From: an uncultured Saprospiraceae bacterium
Lineage (GTDB): Bacteria > Bacteroidota > Bacteroidia > Chitinophagales > Saprospiraceae
DNA: 37,509 nt
Direction of reading: 5' to 3'
Assembly (NCBI GenBank): GCA_937923465.1
Contig: CALDUB010000019.1
Coordinates: 1 to 37,509, forward strand
The notes beneath the pieces are model-generated. The model ran no database searches. It was not told the origin of the DNA and saw only the letters and a program-made list of their open reading frames with translations. A program made the translations under genes and the position numbers. The number at the start of each line of letters is the position of its first letter. Within the stretch, counting starts at the first letter, position 1. Of the stretch, positions 7,579-14,088 are shown piece after piece.

Positions 7579-8400
7579 ATGAGATACACAACGTTTTTTT
7601 TCGCACTATTGAGTTTTTTAATTTTTTGCAGTATTTCCGCTGACCGTGAAATTTCTTTTGAAGAAAGAAAAAATTTCATTGGAAATTATACAGATATAGC
7701 TGTCTCAGAAATGCACCGTACAGGCGTACCAGCAAGTATTACTTTGGCTCAATTTATTCTAGAATCAGATTGGGGCAGAGGTGAATTATTCCGCAATGCC
7801 AATGCAGGATTTGGCGTAAAATGTAAAAATACTTGGACTGGAGATACTTATTATTTAGAAGATGATGATTATCACAATAAGAAATTAATTGAGTCTTGTT
7901 TTCGTAAATACCCTTCGGTAGAAGCGACGTTTATTGACCACAGTGACTTTTTGAAAAAACGCTCCTACTACCAGCCATTATTCCTTTTAGACCGTCATGA
8001 CTATAAAAGTTGGGCTCATGGATTGAAAGAATGTAAGTATGCGACTGACCCGACTTACCCGAAAAAATTGATTAAACTAATCGAAACTTATGGTTTACAT
8101 AGTTACGATTATCAAGAAGAAAATTTGCCTGTTGCAGTAGGACCTCAGCGATATGTAAATGAGATGCTTCCAACTCAAGTAGTGGTGCGTCCTACAACTG
8201 TTCTACCCGTTGCACGACCAGTCAAAGTACAAAATACTTTTACTCAAACGAATGAAGAATTATCAATTCCTGCTTACAGTGGTATCCAAGCTCCAGTAAG
8301 AAACACTAGTGTCGCTCCAACAAGAGTGCAGAAAAAACGCCGTGTTTCTTATCAGATTAAGCCACGTCACCGTAGACCTGTCGCTGGATTTTATCCTTAA
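7579..8400 (+). CDS. Exported glucosaminidase-domain (GH73-type) peptidoglycan hydrolase
   Basis: A 273-residue protein with a signal peptide (TTFFFALLSFLIFCSISA). Residues about 32-178 are a mannosyl-glycoprotein endo-beta-N-acetylglucosaminidase (GH73/FlgJ-like) domain. The line ITLAQFILESDWGRGEL contains the probable catalytic Glu62, followed by NAGFGVKC, the YHNKKLIESCFRKYPSVEATFIDHSDFL segment and HGLKECKYATDPTYPKKLI. It should cut the glycan backbone of peptidoglycan in the periplasm. The last 90 residues are low in structure, Pro/Val-rich and finally strongly basic (QKKRRVSYQIKPRHRRP); no LysM domain is present, although many relatives carry one. The basic tail could hold the enzyme on the wall, which is inference. 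Confidence 0.88.
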   Translation: MRYTTFFFALLSFLIFCSISADREISFEERKNFIGNYTDIAVSEMHRTGVPASITLAQFILESDWGRGELFRNANAGFGVKCKNTWTGDTYYLEDDDYHNKKLIESCFRKYPSVEATFIDHSDFLKKRSYYQPLFLLDRHDYKSWAHGLKECKYATDPTYPKKLIKLIETYGLHSYDYQEENLPVAVGPQRYVNEMLPTQVVVRPTTVLPVARPVKVQNTFTQTNEELSIPAYSGIQAPVRNTSVAPTRVQKKRRVSYQIKPRHRRPVAGFYP

Positions 8401-8478
8401 AGTGGACTGATTATTGAAAGAATTTAAAAAAGTCGCCAAGGTATTGGCGCAAAAGAATACACACACTCACTTTATGTT

Positions 8479-8515
8479 CGGGCAATAGTCATTTATGATT
8501 GTTGCCCGATTTTTT
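8479..8515 (+). terminator. Terminator of the GH73 gene
   Basis: CGGGCAATAGTCA (8479-8491) pairs with 8496-8508 (with two wobble pairs) across a TTTA loop and is followed by a T run. Confidence 0.85.
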
Positions 8516-8547
8516 GTCTTCGACACCCTACCTGTAGTTGATATTTT

Positions 8548-10083
8548 CTACAGGATAACAACTTTTTCTCCGTCAAAGAAATCTAGAATTTCTTCAACAA
8601 CTCTACGATTATTAGATAATCTAGGGACTTTACTTTGTCCACCATATTTACCTTTTGAGCGCATCCAATTATCAAAAGTATTGCGAGGTAGAGGACGCAA
8701 GCGCAAGCGTGTCAGAGCCATGTCGCGGTATCGCTTGGCGGCATAATCCGAATTTATTTCTTGTAAATTATTATCTAATATAGTCGCAAATTCATCCATG
8801 TTTTGAGGCACATCATCAAACTCAATCAACCACTCGTGTCCACCTTTATTTTCTCCATCCAGATAGATGGGGGCAACGGTATAATCCAGAACGGAGGCAC
8901 CTGTTTGACGACAAGTTTTAGCAATTGCGGCATCAGTATTATCCACCATGACTTCTTCTCCAAATGCATTGACAAATTGTTTAGTACGACCCGTTATTTT
9001 AATTTTATAGGGCTTGATAGAAGTGAAAGTAACTGTATCGCCGATATTGTAACGCCACAATCCACCATTGGTACTAATCAGCATCGCATAGTCTTTGCCT
9101 TGTTGGACTTCCCAAAGTGGGACTGCCTCTGGATTTTCTTTGTCCCATTCAGACATTGGCAAAAATTCATAGTAAACACCATTGTCTAACAGCAACAGCA
9201 TGTCTTCTGTCGCCAAGTCTGTCTGTACTGCAAAGAAGCCTTCCGAAGCGTTGTAAACCTCCATATACGTAATATCATCCGACGGCAAGTACTTCTCGAA
9301 TTGTTCCCTGTAAGGCGTAAAACTGACGCCACCATGTACATATGCTTGAAAATTTGGCCAAACTTCTAAAATATTTTTCTTTCCTGTAATTTCTAAAATT
9401 TTCCGAAAAAGAACAAGCGTCCAAGTTGGTACTCCGCCTGCCATGACTAAGTCTTCTTGCGAAGTAATCTCAGCCATGCGCTCAATCTTTTTTTCAAAAT
9501 CGGTCATCAAAGCTGTCTCAAAATCAGGCGTGAAAAAAGGCTTTGCTATCCATGGCATATTGTCCATCATAATCGCAGAAATATCACCACGTCGAGTCGC
9601 AGGATATTGGTCATAAGGTTCTATACTCCCGCCCATGAGTAAAGTTTTGCACTCAAATTGGCGTGCATCGGGACGCAAGTTATAAAGGGAGGTCATGGTA
9701 TCATAGGTGCCACGAATATGATTTTTTTTGAGATTTTGGTCACTGATAGGAATAAATTTACTGCTGTCATTAGTCGTGCCACTAGATTTAGAATAACACG
9801 TGATTTGTCCACTCCAGAGAATGTCTTTCTCTCCTAGCATCATACGCTCTATATAAGGTTTGAGCGTTTCGTAATCTTGTACAGGAACTCTTTTTGTAAA
9901 ATCTTCAGGAGTTTTTATATTTTTATAATCATGATTGCGTCCCCATTCGGTGTGCTTTGTAGCTTCAATCAGTTGATTGAATACATTGAGTTGTACACGC
10001 TGGGGATGTTCCGCAAAATGCTCGAAGCGTTTGTAGCGTTGCCCGTAAAACCAGTGGAAGCCTTGATTGACCCATTTTTTCAT
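8548..10083 (-). CDS. GH3-family acyl-acid amido synthetase-like protein
   Basis: This 511-residue protein belongs to the GH3 (auxin-responsive promoter) family of the adenylate-forming superfamily, whose plant members join amino acids to jasmonate or auxin. Visible motifs are the phosphate-binding SSGTTNDSSKF (residues about 100-110), MEVYNASEGFFA (the Y-ASEG motif), LWRYNIGDTV, and the ITGRTKQFVNAFGEEVM hinge to the C-terminal domain, where KYGGQSKVPRL near the end fits the active-site lysine region. No signal peptide is present, so it is cytosolic. Bacterial members have no agreed substrate. The gene is alone; the next minus-strand gene upstream encodes a membrane protein about 270 bases away with its own terminator, so they are probably not one operon. 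Confidence 0.88.
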   Translation of the reverse strand: MKKWVNQGFHWFYGQRYKRFEHFAEHPQRVQLNVFNQLIEATKHTEWGRNHDYKNIKTPEDFTKRVPVQDYETLKPYIERMMLGEKDILWSGQITCYSKSSGTTNDSSKFIPISDQNLKKNHIRGTYDTMTSLYNLRPDARQFECKTLLMGGSIEPYDQYPATRRGDISAIMMDNMPWIAKPFFTPDFETALMTDFEKKIERMAEITSQEDLVMAGGVPTWTLVLFRKILEITGKKNILEVWPNFQAYVHGGVSFTPYREQFEKYLPSDDITYMEVYNASEGFFAVQTDLATEDMLLLLDNGVYYEFLPMSEWDKENPEAVPLWEVQQGKDYAMLISTNGGLWRYNIGDTVTFTSIKPYKIKITGRTKQFVNAFGEEVMVDNTDAAIAKTCRQTGASVLDYTVAPIYLDGENKGGHEWLIEFDDVPQNMDEFATILDNNLQEINSDYAAKRYRDMALTRLRLRPLPRNTFDNWMRSKGKYGGQSKVPRLSNNRRVVEEILDFFDGEKVVIL

Positions 10084-10282
10084 GGGGAGATTGTTGACAT
10101 TTGATGAGTGAAAATATTATGTCTGGGGATTTAAAGCAAAACGTCTGTTACTTGGATAGTGTTCGAATAGGTATTTTTGAATTATTTTGCTTTGCTAATT
10201 TAGAATAAATATAGAATTTTTTTTTCAGAAACAAAATTTGAATAGAGATATTTAAGTAAATAACGTCACTTACTTGAGAAGG

Positions 10283-10327
10283 ATAAAAAAATAGTAAAAC
10301 AAGTGAGCAGCACTCCGTTTTACTATT
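10283..10327 (-). terminator. Terminator of the membrane-protein gene
   Basis: An 11-bp perfect inverted repeat, AATAGTAAAAC (10290-10300) with GTTTTACTATT (10317-10327). Seven A residues on the plus strand just beside it become a T run when read from the minus strand. Confidence 0.75.
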
Positions 10328-10356
10328 TCATCTTTTTTATTGACGTTTGTTTTTAA

Positions 10357-11379
10357 TTAAACTCCTAAGAATAGAGTTCGATATTGAAAAAGCACGATTC
10401 CAAATAGAATGATAAGATGCAAAGATTCGGCAATATTTCTTTTCATATTTGAAAAGAAGAAAGCAACGAAAAAGGATAAAGGCACCATAAATAAGAGTAA
10501 ATGTTCCATGCTTATGCCTGCCTGAAAAAGAGTGGTCAGCGCAACGACTATTAACAAACGAACTAAAACTGTAATCTTCTTTTGTACTTGCATGACTTTT
10601 TTATTCATAAAAGAACCTGATAACAGGATAGCTATGGTTACTAAAAAAGCGATAATTCCTCCTTTAATCCAAACTAAATAATTCCCCGTATTCTCGAATC
10701 CCCAAAAAGTTATATTATCTACAAATTGTTTTTTCCAGAAAAAATCAAATTCTCCAAACCAAAAATAGTACGTTCCTGTGAGTACAAAGACCGTCATTAA
10801 ACCAAAGATAACTTGAAAAACTTCATTTATGCGAAAGGCACGCAGAGAACTTAAGCCAACAATTGCCCCAAAGATTAATAAGTTGAAGGAAAAATAAAAT
10901 AAGCCAGCAATGCCTAACCAAAAACCAACTATATAAATTCTATCGGCAACAGAGTTCTTTTTGTAGCATTCAAAAATTTGCCCAAGTGCAATGATGAAAA
11001 ATGTATTTCCCATTAAAACGGGAGATAAGTACAGAAAATCGGGTAAAAGGGAGCAGAGTAGAATATAGAATAGTCCAGGAAAAAGGGTAAACTCATTTTG
11101 TAAACGATGCTTTAGAGCAATTGCATTTATCAAAAAAGATTGTAGCCAAAGCAAAACTATGGCAATAATATTGCTCAATAATGTATTACCCGCCAAGCGA
11201 GAGAAAATCCAATCACTGAAAATTCCGGAACTTTCGACAGTTGGTGGCGTAGAATCAAGAATGAAAACGGACGCATAAAGCAATACCACATAAGGTAATA
11301 GCAATATGCCCGTAATTATTTGGTTTGTTCTGAAAATATTTAGCACAAAAGAGTATTTTATTAAAGGATTCTTTAACAA
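10357..11379 (-). CDS. Polytopic inner-membrane protein (DUF6427-like)
   Basis: A 340-residue, very hydrophobic protein with about nine or ten predicted membrane segments (for example ITGILLLPYVVLLYASVFIL, LSNIIAIVLLWLQSFLINAIAL, FFIIALGQIFE, VFQVIFGLMTVFVLTGTYYFW, GIIAFLVTIAILLSG and a C-terminal hydrophobic pair). There is no signal peptide apart from the first segment. It resembles a Bacteroidota-specific family usually annotated DUF6427; I recognise the overall pattern but no catalytic motif. Alternating loops such as NAIALKHRLQNEFTLFPGLFY recall membrane proteins of cell-envelope assembly, which is only an impression. It is a single gene. Confidence 0.7.
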   Translation of the reverse strand: MLKNPLIKYSFVLNIFRTNQIITGILLLPYVVLLYASVFILDSTPPTVESSGIFSDWIFSRLAGNTLLSNIIAIVLLWLQSFLINAIALKHRLQNEFTLFPGLFYILLCSLLPDFLYLSPVLMGNTFFIIALGQIFECYKKNSVADRIYIVGFWLGIAGLFYFSFNLLIFGAIVGLSSLRAFRINEVFQVIFGLMTVFVLTGTYYFWFGEFDFFWKKQFVDNITFWGFENTGNYLVWIKGGIIAFLVTIAILLSGSFMNKKVMQVQKKITVLVRLLIVVALTTLFQAGISMEHLLLFMVPLSFFVAFFFSNMKRNIAESLHLIILFGIVLFQYRTLFLGV

Positions 11380-11658
11380 TCATTAGATTCATTAAAGAAT
11401 GTGTTAATTTGAACAGATATTCGCCAAAATTAGGAAAAAAGGAAAGGATAGAAAGGAAAAAGTTATAAAATACAATATTTTTCCTGCTTAAAAACTCATG
11501 TATTTTTAATATAAAGACGTAAACTCTTGATTATTAAGGAAAAATGAAAAAAAAGAAGCCTAAAACTTTCTATTAGTCAAATAAAATGCGAAATTTGCCC
11601 CTCATTTGAAAAAATGAAGCTCAAACTTCATAACTTACTATAAACCAATACAATAACG

Positions 11659-11958
11659 ATGAGAAAAGCTGACTTGGTTACAGCCATTTCCGAAAAGACA
11701 GGTGTTGCTAAAGTGGATGTACTGGTAACTCTCGAATCCTTCTTTAGCGAAGTGAAGACCTCCCTTTCGGATGGTGAGAACGTGTATATTCGCGGTTTCG
11801 GTAGTTTTCATATTAAACGCCGTGCGAAAAAAGTTGGTCGCCACATCAAGAAAAATGTTGCTATCGAAATTCCGGAACACTATATTCCTGCCTTCAAGCC
11901 TGCAAAGATATTTGTAGACCAAGTAAAGGACAATGTAACCAAATTGCCTGAAGATTAA
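11659..11958 (+). CDS. HU/IHF-type DNA-binding protein
   Basis: A 99-residue nucleoid protein of the HU/IHF family, about nine residues longer than E. coli HU. The N-terminal helices KADLVTAISEKTGVAKVDVLVTLESFF lead into the signature VYIRGFGSFHIKRRAKKVGRHIK (beta sheet and arm base) and the DNA-intercalating arm that ends PAFKPAKIF. Proteins of this kind bend DNA as dimers. The proline of the arm tip is less clear than in classical HU. Two hairpins separate it from the TPR gene downstream, so coupling of the two genes is limited. In several Bacteroidota an HU gene lies near the RNase G gene, as here. Confidence 0.92.
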   Translation: MRKADLVTAISEKTGVAKVDVLVTLESFFSEVKTSLSDGENVYIRGFGSFHIKRRAKKVGRHIKKNVAIEIPEHYIPAFKPAKIFVDQVKDNVTKLPED

Positions 11959-11962
11959 GCTT

Positions 11963-11991
11963 AAAGCAAAATAAATGCTTTGAACTTTTTT
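11963..11991 (+). terminator. Short terminator after the HU gene
   Basis: AAAGCA (11963-11968) pairs with TGCTTT (11976-11981), and a run of six T residues follows. The stem is short and weak. Confidence 0.45.
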
Positions 11992-11992
11992 G

Positions 11993-12026
11993 AAAGAGGT
12001 GCGCTTATATATAGAGTACCTCTTTT
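11993..12026 (+). terminator. Second hairpin ending just before the TPR start codon
   Basis: AAAGAGGT (11993-12000) pairs with ACCTCTTT (12018-12025), followed by only T-AAAA before the ATG at 12030. It may be a terminator or a structure that limits translation of the next gene. Confidence 0.5.
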
Positions 12027-12029
12027 AAA

Positions 12030-12824
12030 ATGTCTATCAATATGACAAAGTTGCAAATAGTTTCGGTTGTTTCTGCCGTACTCCTTTTTATCGTTTTATA
12101 TTTTGGATGTGATACTGTCTCATCTGAACAAAAACGAATCGGAGAAGATAGAAAACCAGCAATGGTGAGTACTGATATTTCTGTATTATTGAAAAATGCA
12201 GCAGAAAAATTAGACCCAACTCAAACTGGTGTTATTGAAATGCTGGATGCGCAAGTAGAAGCTGCGCAAGATTCGACCAAATTTGACTTTTTGAAACAAT
12301 TGTCTGGCAAGTGGTATGAGTTTGGACAGCCTGCTATCGCGGGTTTCTATGCTCAGACTATTGCAGAGACAGATAACTCAGAGGAGTCGTGGTCTATTGC
12401 AGGCACTACTTATAGTATCTGTCTACAGCGTTCGGAAGAACAAAAAGTGCGTGACTACTGCTATCAAAACGCAGTACAATCGTTTGAAAATGCGGTTTCG
12501 GTTAATCCGGATAACCCGCAGCATAAAGTCAATTTGGCGGTACTATATACAGAAAATCCACCTCCACAAAATCCTATGAAAGGGATTTTGATGTTGCGTG
12601 AATTGACTGAGAAATATCCGAAAAATGCCTCCGTTTTGGTGAACTTAGGTAGATTGGCAATAAAAACATCGCAATTCGATAAAGCTATCGAAAGATTAAG
12701 TCAAGCATTGACTTTAGAACCTACTAATCGTCAAGCTATTTGCTTTATTGCAAGAGCTTATGATGCGAAAGGAGACCAAGCAAATGCTGAGCTTTATGGG
12801 AAGCGTTGTAATAATCAGAATTAA
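12030..12824 (+). CDS. Membrane-anchored TPR protein
   Basis: A 264-residue protein. Residues 7-26 form one hydrophobic segment (LQIVSVVSAVLLFIVLYFGC) that ends in a Cys. The sequence YFGC is a poor lipobox, so I favour a membrane anchor with the rest in the periplasm, although a lipoprotein is possible. The C-terminal half contains TPR-like units (VSVNPDNPQHKVNLAVLYTE, NASVLVNLGRLAIKTSQFDKAIERLSQALTLEPTNRQAICFIARAYDAKGDQANAELYG). An alternative start lies at 12042 (MTKLQ). The Bacteroidota counterpart is often found next to an HU gene and the RNase G gene; its role is unknown. Confidence 0.8.
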   Translation: MSINMTKLQIVSVVSAVLLFIVLYFGCDTVSSEQKRIGEDRKPAMVSTDISVLLKNAAEKLDPTQTGVIEMLDAQVEAAQDSTKFDFLKQLSGKWYEFGQPAIAGFYAQTIAETDNSEESWSIAGTTYSICLQRSEEQKVRDYCYQNAVQSFENAVSVNPDNPQHKVNLAVLYTENPPPQNPMKGILMLRELTEKYPKNASVLVNLGRLAIKTSQFDKAIERLSQALTLEPTNRQAICFIARAYDAKGDQANAELYGKRCNNQN

Positions 12825-12918
12825 GATAAGGGGTTGAAAGCTTTTGACTCCTAAGAAATATTTTTTTAAACATAGATTTTATTCAAAGAATAGTAAAATC
12901 TATCAAAATTTTAGAGTT

Positions 12919-13011
12919 ATGCCTTGTGGTAAAAAACGAAAAAGACATAAGATTGCGACACACAAACGTAAAAAAAGATTACGTAAGAACCGTCACAAGA
13001 AGAAGAAATAA
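12919..13011 (+). CDS. 30-residue basic COX24/mS38-like protein
   Basis: A 30-codon ORF beginning MPCGKKRKRHKIATH and ending KNRHKKKK. About 60 percent of its residues are Lys, Arg or His. It matches a small protein conserved across the Bacteroidota and annotated as an AURKAIP1/COX24-domain protein; the mitochondrial relatives (mS38) and the mycobacterial relative bS22 are small-subunit ribosomal proteins near the decoding region. A ribosomal role is therefore likely but inferred. The strong terminator ten bases after its stop, and the gap of 94 bases from the TPR stop, support a real short gene. It is easily missed by gene callers because of its size. Confidence 0.85.
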   Translation: MPCGKKRKRHKIATHKRKKRLRKNRHKKKK

Positions 13012-13021
13012 GATATAAAGA

Positions 13022-13057
13022 CTGATGGTGTTACATTTGTAACGCCATCAGCTTTTT
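13022..13057 (+). terminator. Terminator of the 30-aa basic protein gene
   Basis: CTGATGGTGTTAC (13022-13034) pairs with 13039-13051 with one G-U pair across an ATTT loop, followed by CTTTTTATTTTTT. Confidence 0.9.
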
Positions 13058-13121
13058 ATTTTTTCTACTTTCTTTTTTGATGCAGAATACTTGTATTTTG
13101 TCATTGGAAAAGGAATTCTGT

Positions 13122-13160
13122 ATTTGAGTTAAAAGTAAAATTTTTAATTTTAACTCAAAT
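13122..13160. repeat. Perfect 13-bp AT-rich inverted repeat
   Basis: ATTTGAGTTAAAA (13122-13134) is exactly inverted at 13148-13160 with a 13-base loop. An A/T tract follows. It could be a second terminator or a protein site; no gene ends here. Confidence 0.5.
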
Positions 13161-13829
13161 AATTTTTAATTTTTGTGTGGTGAGAATGAAATATTGATTT
13201 CCTCTTTACAAAAATCAGGCTTTCAACCTATAAGTAATAAGTAAGAAGATAAACGTACAGCAACTCTGTACAGGTCTAATTGTATTTGAATTTATTTTCA
13301 ATACCAATTGTTCCGGATTGTTAATCCATGTTAATTGAAAGAAAACCGACGTCAGAAAATAAATGCAAGAAAGTAAAATTGCAAATATCACAGAGATAAT
13401 AAAATCTGAAAAAGCCGGCTAAGACCGAATTACAAAACTATGCTATTCGTCAGTTAACCAAACTAAAAGTCCAAAAAAGAAATAAGTGAAGTCATAAGTA
13501 CTAATTTAGATATTGAAACACACTCTCGAAAAAATTATACTTCGCATCACTACATCTTATATTAATTCTGTTTAAATGATTTCCGGTTCCATTTTTTTGG
13601 AATAAATCATTAAACAAACTGAATGAAAAAATTATCTTGACTTTTCATTCATTTTCAATTTTAGAAGCACATTAAAAGAGATTATTCACCCTAAAAATGG
13701 GATATGTTTTTTACTGAACCTCACGATAGAATGACGGTACATTAAATTCATTATCTAGAATTAACTCTATAAAATAACCCCACAAGCGAAAAGTAATCGC
13801 TTAAGATATAAACCGTTCTTTTTGCTTTC

Positions 13830-13837
13830 TAACTTTG
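13830..13837 (+). promoter_or_regulatory. Candidate -7 box upstream of rng
   Basis: TAACTTTG matches TAnnTTTG fully; no good TTG stands at -33. It would give a leader of about 245 bases. Confidence 0.35.
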
Positions 13838-14088
13838 AATATTTTGAGCAGTGCTCTTTAGCTGCGTTTTTTAATACGTAATTACACGTATAGGTTTATT
13901 TCCTGTTTTTTCACTGAGACGTCACCTTTTCGTCAGTGCCACGCATTTATCCAAAACAAGTTTGTCGAATAATTATTCTTTTGCTCAATCGTAGCAGAAG
14001 GCTTACTGGTGTTTATCAAAATACCACTATTCGTTTTTCGACGGGGAAAATTTATTTCCTAAATGAAACTTGACAATTATAGCAAATA

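Larger units (their letters stand above)
13012..14088. other. Long non-coding gap before rng
   Basis: After the terminator of the 30-aa gene, nearly 1 kb of AT-rich DNA precedes rng with no convincing ORF. It holds the 13-bp inverted repeat above, a -7 box candidate at 13830-13837, and a short imperfect hairpin at about 13911-13938 (CACTGAGACG paired with CGTCAGTG). The last 250 bases would form the rng leader if the candidate promoter is used. RNase E in E. coli regulates its own mRNA through a long leader, so a similar control is conceivable here, but I see no matching structure. Confidence 0.45.

Noticed and set aside
8803-9189. 128-codon plus-strand ORF inside the GH3 gene
   Set aside because: It lies wholly antisense to a well-supported gene and has no family resemblance.
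13231-13255. Short ATAAGTA doublet in the rng spacer as another heptamer array
   Set aside because: Only two exact units and no inverted partner; too little to separate from AT-rich background.
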